Source: Azospirillaceae bacterium
GTDB lineage: Bacteria > Pseudomonadota > Alphaproteobacteria > Azospirillales > Azospirillaceae
Reading direction: 5' to 3'
NCBI GenBank assembly: GCA_035645145.1
Contig: DASQNC010000069.1
Location: 1-64,000 of the forward strand
Length of the DNA: 64,000 bases
Every line of letters starts with the position of its first letter. The first letter of the stretch is position 1. The notes beneath the pieces are model-generated. The model ran no database searches. It saw only the letters and a list, made by a program, of their open reading frames with translations, and was not told where the DNA came from. Positions 56,801-64,000 of the stretch are shown one piece after another. The translations under genes were made by a program, and so were the position numbers.

Positions 56801-57820
56801 CTACCTCACCCGGTACTCGCGGATACGCGTATGCTCGATCAGCAGGTGCATCGTGGTGAGCGTGAACACCTTACCGTCTGTTGCCTGGAGCAGACGACGC
56901 ATGTCCTCGCGCCGCACCTTGAACCCGCGCCCGGCGATGCAGGCGATCACGTCGTAATCCTTGCCCAGCTCGTCCCGCAGCGTGCGCAGCCGCTGCACGC
57001 GGGCAACCTTGTCGCGCGCCGTGCCGTCGTCCTCGGTGAGTTTCGCCTCGATCAGCGCCACTGGCGTGAATTCATCCGGGATGATGAAGTCCGGAGCTTG
57101 GTCGAATCCCGGAATACGCTCGGCCCTCTTCGTCTCGCGGAAGCTGACTTTGGCTTCCGAGAGGACGTTTTTGACCGCGACCTCGACAACCTCGCCGACT
57201 AGCTCGCTCACCGAATCACGGTGGGTCGCGTAGGGCCTTCCCAAAAAGCGCTCGTAGAGCAGCACAGGATAAGGCGCACCAAGATCGGCGATGGACTGAA
57301 GGCTCTTAAGTCCGTGCGCCGTGTCGGCCTTGTCCAGTCGGTGAACGATGCCGGGCGGAACCACGCCCGCGCCCTGCGCGATGGTGCTCACCCCGGCCTC
57401 AATCATCGCCCGGATGCGTATGGCGGTGACGCCGTTGGACTCCACCAAGGGCGTCAGGGGCTTCATGCGCATTCTGCGGTCGATGGTGCGCGCCGCGCCT
57501 TGATCGACGGAAACGCCGGTCATCTCACTCGTCACATACGCCCACTCGGGCGGCGAGAAACCGAGCATGCAGCGGAACACGATAAAAGCGATCGGCACCT
57601 CGCGCACGGCAGCGAGCACTGTCTCTGGCGTGAGCGCAGCGAAAGCATCGGTGCTGCGCTTGAGCGCCTGATAGCCTTTCTCGAAGGTCGGGTAATCGAT
57701 GAAGCCTTCGCCCTTGGGCATTTCAATGAAGCTGGATTTCAGCTCCCCAAACACCTCATCGACAAGTGGCTCCCACGCAATCGCGGGGTCCTGGTAATCG
57801 ATCTCAAAACGCAACGGCAT
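56801..57820 (-). CDS. PD-(D/E)XK-type nuclease, putative restriction endonuclease
   Basis: A 339-aa protein I do not recognise as a named family. The C-terminal 130 residues show a PD-(D/E)XK core: an acidic helix SELVGEVVEVAVKNVL (about 205-220), PDFIIPDEFTPVALIEAK with P243-D244 and E258-A-K260, then a helix DKVARVQRLRTLRDEL and strand DVIACIAGRGF. The N-terminal 200 residues are mixed helical without a known motif and could recognise DNA. AAGGA lies 6 nt before ATG 57820, which overlaps the methyltransferase end by 17 bp. The coupling and the methylase neighbour suggest the cutting subunit of a restriction-modification system. Confidence 0.75.
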   Translation of the reverse strand: MPLRFEIDYQDPAIAWEPLVDEVFGELKSSFIEMPKGEGFIDYPTFEKGYQALKRSTDAFAALTPETVLAAVREVPIAFIVFRCMLGFSPPEWAYVTSEMTGVSVDQGAARTIDRRMRMKPLTPLVESNGVTAIRIRAMIEAGVSTIAQGAGVVPPGIVHRLDKADTAHGLKSLQSIADLGAPYPVLLYERFLGRPYATHRDSVSELVGEVVEVAVKNVLSEAKVSFRETKRAERIPGFDQAPDFIIPDEFTPVALIEAKLTEDDGTARDKVARVQRLRTLRDELGKDYDVIACIAGRGFKVRREDMRRLLQATDGKVFTLTTMHLLIEHTRIREYRVR

Positions 57821-59999
57821 CACGCATCCTTTCTTCTGAGTCTGCCGCTGCGAAGAGCGGACCCGCCGGAGCGGGCGACCGCTTGCCGGAAATCAGAAAT
57901 TCGACGAGTTGCTCAGGATCGGCGAGGCGCGATACGGCCTTCCCGAACAGCTCCAGCTTTTCAAAAGTCGGCAGGCTGCGATCCCAGCCCACCCTGAGAT
58001 TCCACACGGCCATGCGGGTCAGATGGCCGAACACGATGCAGCGTGTATCGCCCTTGGTCGGCTTGCGCCCGGCTTCGACAAGCTGCGCGAGCTCGCGCGC
58101 AACGATGTGGGCGAGCTCTTCTGCCGAGGTGAAGAGCCATTGCCGGGGCATCTCGCCTTTGTTGCGGCAGACGAACACGGTATCAACGATGGAAGAGGCG
58201 GTGCCGTGAATGTGGATCGAGCCGCCCATTTCGGCGGGGCACGGCAACGATGCCGAGCAGGTCAGCCCCGCGTCGAGGATGGCGATGCCGACTGCGTAGT
58301 AGGCTTCCAGCTTGTTGTGATGATAGGTGAACACGAGCGGTGCGCTCGGTTTCAGCGCCTCCGCCATGCGCGTGTAGACGCGCGCGAGGCCTTCGGTGAA
58401 GTGGTCGAGCCCGCGCGATTTTGTAACGTTGCCAGTCAGTTCTTCGGCAGCGCGCGTTGAGAGCCGGTCAAATCCTTCCGCCTCGGTGCCGACGAGTTTT
58501 CGCAGCCAGACGTAGCAAAAGTCCATCAGCTCGCCGTACTGCACGTTCCCAAAGTACGGCGGGTCTGTGAAGACGGCGTCGAGACTGCCTGGCGCAAGCT
58601 CCACTTCTGTCGCATTGGTGCAATGGATGGCGACGTTGCGCCGCCGCGCCCCATTCAGCCGCTCGCCGATCCATTCGCCTTCGATGGGCACCTGCACCTT
58701 ACGCGAGCCGGTCTGAAGCACCTCGAAGGGCGCATCGCAGTAGCGTTTCGCCTTTGCGTATTTCTCGATGATATTCGTCCAGCCGCCCGAACCGACATTC
58801 GTGGCATTGCGGTTTATGATGCCAAGCAAATTGGACTCGCACTGCACGAGGCCCACGGGGAAGCCGTGCACCGAGAAGATATCAAGGGACTTGAGCGCCC
58901 AGGTGTCATAGCGGCAGAGCATATTCTGATAGCGCAGAAGGTCCGAGAGATTGGTTGCGAGCGCATGGCGCACGCGCTCGTCCGGAACTTCATGGATAAT
59001 GCGGCAGCTTAACTCCAACCCGAGGAGCTGACGATCACTGAACATCTGCCGGTAGTGGCTGTAGCCCCAGCGACGCAGCCGGTCGGTCTCATCGCCCGGC
59101 AGGATTTCCTGGTCGGGAACGAACCGCGCTTCCGTGCGGTCCCAGCGCTCCTGCGCAGCTACGACGCGCGCCAAATCCTTTGCATCTGGCTTCTTGAAGA
59201 AACGCCCCTTGTGCCCCGCCTTCCGGCGCGGATTGTAATACTCAATGGCGAAGAGGCGGTGGCGCAGCGGCCCTTCCATAGCGCGCGGGTAGCGGTTCTC
59301 GTAGCCGCAATGAGAACAGGCGCAACGGCCTCGTCCTGCCGGTCCTTCGGTGCGGAGCGCGGCCTTACAGCTATGGCATGCGCCAGGGTTCTTGCGGTCC
59401 GCCACTTCATTGAGGTCGCCGCAGTCCGGGCAGACGAGGACATTCTTGGGATGCCGGGAGTCCTCGGAAATCAGGTAGCCGGGGAACAGGTCAATGGGTT
59501 CTCCGCACGACTTGCAGTCGAGCACCTTGACCCACAGGAAGTATTTCACGGGAACGTCGGTATCGCCGTAGAGTGGGCAGTCCGTCACATAGAGCGCGCC
59601 GATCTCGGCGCGCAGCCTGCCGAGCAGCTTCTCGGCCTGCGCTTGGTAGGCGGCCAGATCGAGATGCTCGATCTCCTCGCGCACGATCCATGCGGCCATC
59701 GGGTTAATATCGAAGCCCGTCACATCGCAGCCGATGCGGTTCGCCTCGATCAGGGGGGTGCCGCCCCCCATGAACGGGTCGGCAACCTTGCGTCCCGGAA
59801 AGTCATTTGCCCTAAAGTAAATGTCGGCCAGCGGCGCATCGCCGAACTCGGACAGGGCCAAGGCACGGAACAGTGTACCTGGACGCCGCGCAAACCACTT
59901 GTGGACGGCGATGATAGGCCGGTAGTTCTGCTGTATCTGCTTCTCGCGCAGGGCGAGCCCCGCGACAAACGGAATATTGAACCGGGTCTCAATGCTCAT
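57804..59999 (-). CDS. Adenine-type DNA methyltransferase with zinc ribbons (COG1743/DUF1156-like)
   Basis: A 731-aa amino-methyltransferase. N-terminal YRPIIAVHKWFARRPG (about 26-41) matches DUF1156-type enzymes. The AdoMet motif I is DPFMGGGTPLIEANRIG (74-90), with FDINPMAAW after it. The catalytic motif IV is DAVFTDPPYFGNVQYGEL (DPPY 479-482). Between I and IV are four CxxC pairs (C162/165, C190/193, C208/211, C228/231), two zinc ribbons; order I-TRD-IV is alpha-class. It starts inside the RHH gene (11-bp overlap) and overlaps the nuclease gene. It probably protects host DNA from that nuclease. Confidence 0.85.
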   Translation of the reverse strand: MSIETRFNIPFVAGLALREKQIQQNYRPIIAVHKWFARRPGTLFRALALSEFGDAPLADIYFRANDFPGRKVADPFMGGGTPLIEANRIGCDVTGFDINPMAAWIVREEIEHLDLAAYQAQAEKLLGRLRAEIGALYVTDCPLYGDTDVPVKYFLWVKVLDCKSCGEPIDLFPGYLISEDSRHPKNVLVCPDCGDLNEVADRKNPGACHSCKAALRTEGPAGRGRCACSHCGYENRYPRAMEGPLRHRLFAIEYYNPRRKAGHKGRFFKKPDAKDLARVVAAQERWDRTEARFVPDQEILPGDETDRLRRWGYSHYRQMFSDRQLLGLELSCRIIHEVPDERVRHALATNLSDLLRYQNMLCRYDTWALKSLDIFSVHGFPVGLVQCESNLLGIINRNATNVGSGGWTNIIEKYAKAKRYCDAPFEVLQTGSRKVQVPIEGEWIGERLNGARRRNVAIHCTNATEVELAPGSLDAVFTDPPYFGNVQYGELMDFCYVWLRKLVGTEAEGFDRLSTRAAEELTGNVTKSRGLDHFTEGLARVYTRMAEALKPSAPLVFTYHHNKLEAYYAVGIAILDAGLTCSASLPCPAEMGGSIHIHGTASSIVDTVFVCRNKGEMPRQWLFTSAEELAHIVARELAQLVEAGRKPTKGDTRCIVFGHLTRMAVWNLRVGWDRSLPTFEKLELFGKAVSRLADPEQLVEFLISGKRSPAPAGPLFAAADSEERMRDAVAF

Positions 60000-60192
60000 T
60001 GGTTAGGCCCCGCTTGTCTCGTTCTTTATCTGTAGCTGGGCCGTCCGGCGCTCCTTGATGGCGATCAACGTAGGCGCGCATGAACTCGCGGATGACCTGC
60101 GCCGCCGGTCTGTCCTGAGCCCGGCAGGCCTCGAGAAACCGGTCGCGCAGATCGCGCTGAACCCTTATGCGTAGCCCCGCGTCCTTCATCAT
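59989..60192 (-). CDS. Ribbon-helix-helix regulator of the methylase-nuclease operon
   Basis: A 67-aa protein with an RHH pattern: strand GLRIRVQRDLRDRF, helix LEACRAQDRPAA, helix QVIREFMRAYVDRH, then a charged tail. Such proteins dimerise and repress their own promoters. It is the first gene of the operon; its last 11 bases overlap the methyltransferase start, so it is stoichiometrically coupled. The 110 bp between its start and the IS left end must hold the promoter. Two adjacent ATGs (60192, 60189) are possible starts. It could instead be an antitoxin-like inhibitor. Confidence 0.75.
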   Translation of the reverse strand: MMKDAGLRIRVQRDLRDRFLEACRAQDRPAAQVIREFMRAYVDRHQGAPDGPATDKERDKRGLTNEH

Positions 60193-60303
60193 GGGGATGG
60201 TGTAGCCATTGGATACACAAATGCCTAGGGAAAATTCGTGGCCATCCCCGGCAGGCAAAGCACCCGGCTCTACCAAGTTCGGTTGAAGAAGCATCGAAAG
60301 GCT

Positions 60304-61178
60304 TAGGTGGCGTCTGACGAAAGCGCTGGCCGCTTGTTGAAGAGGGCTCACCTTTCAACGGAGGCGGCGATGCGCCGGCACGAATTGAGCGATGCGCAGT
60401 GGGCGCTGATCTCCGAGCTGATGCCGGTGCCGGGTGGTGCGGGCGGCCGCTGGCGCAACCACCGCCAAGTCGCCAACGGCCTGTTCTGGAAGCTGGGCAC
60501 CGGCGCGCTACGGGCCGTGGCAGACCGTCTACGACCGCTTCGTGCGCTGGCGCCGCGCCGGCCTGTTCGACCGCATGCTGGAGCGCCTGCACCTGCGGCT
60601 GAACGCCGAGGGCCAGATCGACTGGCAGGTCTGGTGCGTCGATGCCACCAACATCCGCGCCAGCCAAGCCGCGGTGGGCGGTGGAAAAAGGGGGCTCCGG
60701 ACGAACCGGAAGACCACGCCCTCGGCCGCTCGCGCGGAGGCTTCGGCACCAAGCTCCACCGGGTGACCGACGGGCACGGCTTGGCGCTGGCCGCCGTGGT
60801 CACCGGTGGGCAGGCCGCGGAGCTGCCCCAGCTTGTGGCGTTGCTGGCCGCGGTCGGGCGGAATCGCTCCCCCACCCACCTGTTGGGCGACAAGGCCTAC
60901 AGCAGCCGCGCCGCACGTAGCTGGTTGCTGGAGCGGCAGATCCTGCCGGTGATCCCGTTCCGCAGCGACCAGCAGCGCTCCTGGCACTGCCGCACCCTAC
61001 GGTTCAGTCGACGCCTCTACCGCCGGCGCAACGTCATCGAGCGCTGTGTGGGATGGCTCAAGCATTGCCGGGCGCTCGCGATCCGGATCGACAAGCTGGC
61101 CGTCAACGTCCTCGCCTGGGTCAAACTGGCCATGGTCCGGCAAGCGCTGCGGAAACTCTGTCCGCCAGACGCTACCTA
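60304..61178 (+). mobile_element. IS5-family (IS427-like) insertion sequence, damaged
   Basis: The left end TAGGTGGCGTCTGACGAAAG and the right end (inverse complement TAGGTAGCGTCTGGCGGACA) are imperfect terminal repeats of about 18-20 bp. The element of about 875 bp encodes an IS5/IS427-type DDE transposase in pieces. The target duplication is at most 2-3 bp and cannot be read with certainty. Its right end supplies the last codons of the next minus-strand gene. Same orientation as the fragment at 56443. Confidence 0.88.
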
Positions 61179-61179
61179 G
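60370..61179 (+). pseudogene. IS5-family transposase, split in two frames
   Basis: Frame 1 starts RRHELSDAQWALISELMPVP and runs to FWKLGTGA; the usual PWRDLPE is missing there. A frame change gives RYGPWQTVYDRFVRWRRAGL to WCVDATNIRASQAA with the first catalytic Asp. A second change near GGAAAAAGGG (about 60683) restores KGAPDEPEDHALGRSRGGFGTKLH, LLGDKAYSSRAAR (second Asp) and NVIERCVGWLKHCRALAIR (Glu). The second site is an A-run, as used for programmed frameshifting in this group; the first looks like a real deletion. So it is probably inactive. Confidence 0.8.
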
Positions 61180-61660
61180 TCCACTCCCAATTGCCGCTTG
61201 AGACGGTTTGATTATGACGAGATCCAATCCACATACCTTCAGCTATTGTTCGTGACTCATGCACTCGCATTTTGAAGGTTCCAAAATATCCAAGGCTTTG
61301 GCAATCCTGCCATGCCCCAGTGATGTGATTTCTATTCATACGTCCGTAAAGTCTGTACTTGTAATGCTCTCCAGTTTTTGAAATTACATCGTATTCGCCA
61401 GCAATATATCCTCCAAACTGCTTTATAGTTAATGTGCTTCCGTTCTGAACTGGAAAGTTTGAACTTTGCTGAGCCACCCAGCATTGGTTCCACTCGCCCG
61501 ATAGCACTCCTTGGCGCCGCGTCTTTTCGAATATCCAGAAGAATGCTCTTATCACGTGGTACCCTGTCCATTCCTCGAATAGAGGCTGGAGCCAAGCTCC
61601 AGCCACAGCCGAAACCAGTCCGCCAAGCACCAGCCCAGTTAAAAAGTTAATTATTTCCAT
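61172..61660 (-). CDS. Membrane-anchored beta-rich small protein, possible defence effector
   Basis: A 162-aa protein, not recognised as a known family. Residues 3-27 form one membrane helix (INFLTGLVLGGLVSAVAGAWL). From about residue 50 on it is strand-rich with Gly/Trp turns (GEWNQCWVAQQSS, LTIKQFGGYIAGEYDVI, YRLYGRMNRNHITGAWQD, AEGMWIGSRHNQ), like a small beta-barrel. The last two residues and stop come from the IS right end, so the original C-terminus is lost or altered. Low GC, unlike the core. The helix-plus-barrel design recalls Cap15-type effectors, but no cyclase gene is near. Confidence 0.6.
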   Translation of the reverse strand: MEIINFLTGLVLGGLVSAVAGAWLQPLFEEWTGYHVIRAFFWIFEKTRRQGVLSGEWNQCWVAQQSSNFPVQNGSTLTIKQFGGYIAGEYDVISKTGEHYKYRLYGRMNRNHITGAWQDCQSLGYFGTFKMRVHESRTIAEGMWIGSRHNQTVSSGNWEWTR

Positions 61661-61970
61661 ATTTACCTACCAATTTCCGGAAGATAGCCTTCGTCGTTGG
61701 CATGTCGCAGCATTTTACAACATAACATTTTAGAGAGGTCATCAGAGTCCGTCTAGGTTCTGCGTCGTCGCCTCGCATTCCCTCACAGATGAGCGCCAGC
61801 TTGTCCCTGCCTGAAAGCGTTCGCTCGCTGCACTCGAGCGGGCACAATTGGAACCATCCGCGCAGCTTGGTGATGCGGAATCTCTCCGTAGGAGGATGGA
61901 TTGTGAATGTGAGACGCAGAAGCGCACAGATAACCAAAAATAGTATCCGACTAAGCTGCTATCACTTTCC
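61661..61970. other. Low-GC stretch upstream of the membrane protein gene
   Basis: A 96-codon minus-strand frame (61647-61937) ends by overlapping the next ATG by 14 bp, which would be typical of coupling, but its sequence has no recognisable domain and poor codon use. I treat it as unproven. The rest is probably promoter DNA. Confidence 0.3.
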
Positions 61971-62255
61971 CTATCCGCCCGCCCCATCCACATCATCCAC
62001 CCGACAAACCGCCCGCACCACCACATGCGGTCGGGTGCGCAGGCGGTAGTTGCGGATCTCCACGCGGCCGTTCGCCTCCAGCCACGCCAACGCACGTTGG
62101 ACGTCCGCGTCGGTGATGCCCAGCTGGTCGCGGATGTGGTTGAACGGCACGGCCACCGCGTTCGGGTCCAACAGGCGGTTCCGGCACACCTTGGCGACGC
62201 GGTTGGCCAGATCGGTGATGTCCTCGCCCCGGCCCAGCGTGACGACGGTCCCCAT
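61971..62255 (-). CDS. Small winged-helix DNA-binding protein
   Basis: A 94-aa protein. Residues of about 30-85 form a winged helix: AVPFNHIRDQLGITDADVQRALAWLEANGRVEIRNYRL (in parts). The strand-wing end RTRPHVVVRAVCRV follows. The N-terminus (VVTLGRGEDITDLANRVAKVC) is helical. GC returns to the core level here, so the island probably ends just before. The target is unknown. Start ATG 62255. Confidence 0.7.
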   Translation of the reverse strand: MGTVVTLGRGEDITDLANRVAKVCRNRLLDPNAVAVPFNHIRDQLGITDADVQRALAWLEANGRVEIRNYRLRTRPHVVVRAVCRVDDVDGAGG

Positions 62256-62424
62256 GGAGAGCACCCTCCCTGTCCGCTCCCCGGCGGGTCTGTGGATCAA
62301 GGTCCTTCCCGCTTTTCCGCCTTTTCCTCCCAGGGCGCGGGTTCGCCTCTCCTGCCCGCTTCGCCCTCCATAACCCGCGGAGCCCGGCGTTCGGCTCGGC
62401 GCCGCCGGGCGGAATTTGGAGGGA

Positions 62425-63156
62425 TCAGGCCGCCGGCGCCTTGGCCTTCTGGCCCGCGACCACCGCAGCATAGTCCACCAGCGCCTGCCGGCCGGCGGGG
62501 GTCAGGGCATACAGGCCACGCCCGGTCCGCTCGAACCAGCCATAGACGTTGCGGCGCAGGATGGTTGCGGCCTTGTCCACGCCCGTCGTCTTGCGGATCT
62601 CGGCCGGGCGTGCCGGTTGTTCGCCGCGGGCGGCCAGCGCGTCGGCACAGCGCAGCGCGTCCTCACGGTACGCGGTGACGATCGTCCGCTTGGACGAGCC
62701 GCCCACATTGTGGTCGCCGCTGCGGCGGGTGAATTCGCCCAACAGCCGGGCGCGCTTCTTCGGCTGCTTGCGCGGGCGATAGGGCGCCGGGTCGGCATGG
62801 ACGAGCACCCGCCCGTCCCGCACCGACAGCAACCCCAGCCCCAGCATCCGGCACAGCCGCACCGCGTCGGGCAACTGCGCGTCCCAGTTCCGCCGGGCCG
62901 TGCGGCCGTCCGGCGCCGGCACGGCCACATAGGCAAGGTCCACCGCTGACAGGCGCCCAAGGGCCTGGTAGAGGACGGGCAGGCCGAAGGTCCGCTTCAG
63001 CTCGACCGCCAAAACCGTGTCGTCCCGCACCGCGACGACGTCGCAGTCGGCGACCTCGCCCCGCACCTCGTACCCGGCGTTGGCCAGGAACGCCCGCACC
63101 GGGGCGTAGAGGTCGCTTTCCCGCGAAAGGGACGGCATGGATCCGGTCGGTCCCAT
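62425..63156 (-). CDS. DUF2161 putative PD-(D/E)XK phosphodiesterase
   Basis: A 243-aa protein. The N-terminal half is a PD-(D/E)XK-like fold: LYAPVRAFLANAGYEVRGEV, D39 in ADCDVVAV, and E52-L-K54 in VLAVELKRTFG. A basic linker (RPRKQPKKRARLLGEF) joins a C-terminal winged helix (TTGVDKAATILRRNVYGWFERTGRGLY in parts). This matches the widespread alphaproteobacterial DUF2161 family of unknown role. An internal ATG at 63138 is an alternative start. It lies 20 bp downstream of the M32 peptidase gene. Confidence 0.85.
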   Translation of the reverse strand: MGPTGSMPSLSRESDLYAPVRAFLANAGYEVRGEVADCDVVAVRDDTVLAVELKRTFGLPVLYQALGRLSAVDLAYVAVPAPDGRTARRNWDAQLPDAVRLCRMLGLGLLSVRDGRVLVHADPAPYRPRKQPKKRARLLGEFTRRSGDHNVGGSSKRTIVTAYREDALRCADALAARGEQPARPAEIRKTTGVDKAATILRRNVYGWFERTGRGLYALTPAGRQALVDYAAVVAGQKAKAPAA

Positions 63157-63176
63157 CCGGCCTCACCCCACCGCTC

Positions 63177-64000
63177 TCACCCCATGTACTTGCCGCGCAG
63201 GTACGCCACGTACGGCTCGGCATCCAACGCGCGGCCGGTGGCGCGGACCAGCAGCTCGTCGCGGGTGAAGCGCTTGCCGTGGCGCCAGATGTTGGCGCGC
63301 AGCCAATCGCCCAGCGGCCGGTACTCGCCGGCGGCCAGCGCGTCGTCGAGGCCCGGCACCTGCTCGCGCACCGCCGCCATCAGCTGCGCGGCCATGACGT
63401 TGCCCACCGTGTAGGACGGGAACGAGCCGACATAGCCCCACGACCAGTGCACGTCCTGCAACAGGCCCAGCGTGTCGTTGGGCACGTCCAGGCCCAGGTC
63501 GCGCTTCACCGCCGCGTTCCAGGCGTCCGGCAGGTCGGCCACGTCCAGCGAGCCGTCGATCAGCGCCAGCTCCAGGTCCACCCGCAGCATGATGTGCAGG
63601 TCGTACGTCAGCTCGTCCGCCTCCACCCGGATCAGGCCGGGCTCGACCCGGGTGACCGCGGCGTAGAACGCGTCGGCGTCCACATCGTCCAGCTTGCCGG
63701 GGAAGGTCTGCCGCAGCTCGGGCATGTGCCGGCGCCAGAAGTCCCGCGACCGCGCCACATGGTTCTCCCACAGGCGCGACTGGCTCTCGTGCACCCCCGA
63801 TCCCGCGCCCCCGCCGGCCGACAGCGACACCAGATCGGTCGCCAGCGCCGTGCGCGTGTGGGCCGGGTCGATGTTCTGCTCGTACAGCCCGTGCCCGGTC
63901 TCGTGGAACGTGGCGAAGAACGAGGCGGTCGGCGTCTCGGTCTTGTAGCGGGTGGTGATCCGCACGTCGTTGCGGGTCATGGACAGGGCAAAGGGGTGGA
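63177..64000 (-). CDS. M32 carboxypeptidase, partial (N-terminus outside window)
   Basis: The C-terminal 274 residues or so of a thermostable-carboxypeptidase-type zinc enzyme. The active-site HExxH is FHETGHGLYEQ, followed by SGVHESQSRLWENHVARSR with the third ligand Glu. The end has DVHWSWGYVGSFPSYTVGNVMAAQL and AEPYVAYLRGKYMG. The reading frame is open to the window edge, so the first 220 residues lie beyond 64000. It removes C-terminal residues from peptides in the cytoplasm. Same strand as the DUF2161 gene, 20 bp apart. Confidence 0.93.
   Translation of the reverse strand, partial: HPFALSMTRNDVRITTRYKTETPTASFFATFHETGHGLYEQNIDPAHTRTALATDLVSLSAGGGAGSGVHESQSRLWENHVARSRDFWRRHMPELRQTFPGKLDDVDADAFYAAVTRVEPGLIRVEADELTYDLHIMLRVDLELALIDGSLDVADLPDAWNAAVKRDLGLDVPNDTLGLLQDVHWSWGYVGSFPSYTVGNVMAAQLMAAVREQVPGLDDALAAGEYRPLGDWLRANIWRHGKRFTRDELLVRATGRALDAEPYVAYLRGKYMG

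Noticed and set aside
61172-61660. CBASS locus
   Set aside because: No CD-NTase or other signalling gene is present nearby; only the architecture of one protein is suggestive.
52948-62000. Direct repeat of the tRNA-Gly 3' end (att site)
   Set aside because: I looked for a second GGTTCGATTCCC...CCA copy up to 64 kb and found none, and there is no integrase.

Overview
The window is about 70% GC, very densely coded, and carries alphaproteobacterial gene clusters: a small SRP RNA beside dnaX-ybaB-recR, rpmI-rplT-pheS-pheT, def-fmt-truA, a LysR/extradiol-dioxygenase pair, and HWE/HisKA_2-type kinases. Gene content and codon use fit a Rhodospirillales (Azospirillum-like) chromosome. I do not name a species.

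Layout. 1-1.2 kb holds gene debris: a frameshifted HigB-type toxin and a decayed IS630-family transposase. 1.2-17.6 kb is mostly housekeeping: TPR and EF-hand secreted proteins, a YbaK-type deacylase, rmuC-def-fmt-truA on the minus strand, a UDP-sulfoquinovose synthase divergent from a GT4 glycosyltransferase, LysR/DODA dioxygenase, SRP RNA-dnaX-ybaB-recR and nudC. 17.6-23.6 kb has a two-gene unit with a retropepsin-like protease and the phenylalanyl-tRNA synthetase/ribosomal protein operon. 23.7-41.6 kb is sensing and stress: two histidine kinases, an SDR plus cupin, DedA, a GH13 amylase, an archaeal-style lumazine synthase homologue, a lone DUF2384 antitoxin-like gene, IF-1, a cold-shock protein, a LuxR-type regulator with a degraded receiver, and an M3 oligopeptidase. 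41.7-52.8 kb has Nudix, MFS, acetyl-CoA synthetase, ApaG, an OmpA lipoprotein and a YnjBCD-type ABC transporter.

The accessory part starts just after a tRNA-Gly(CCC) gene at 52.9 kb and runs to about 62 kb, with lower and uneven GC and IS5-family debris. It looks like a defence island. One unit is a dGTP triphosphohydrolase followed by a DUF262 + HNH (GmrSD/SspE-like) nuclease. A second is a tightly overlapping minus-strand operon: ribbon-helix-helix regulator, then a zinc-ribbon adenine-type DNA methyltransferase (COG1743/DUF1156-like), then a PD-(D/E)XK nuclease. I read this as a compact self-regulated restriction-modification locus. It is bracketed by two same-orientation IS5-family copies, one of them only a 5' fragment. 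Beyond the IS lies a small membrane-anchored beta-rich protein that could be an effector. Ordinary chromosome resumes with a winged-helix protein, a DUF2161 protein and a partial M32 carboxypeptidase.

Most long open frames opposite the real genes are GC-driven antisense artefacts and are left out. All functional statements come from reading motifs; no database search was run.
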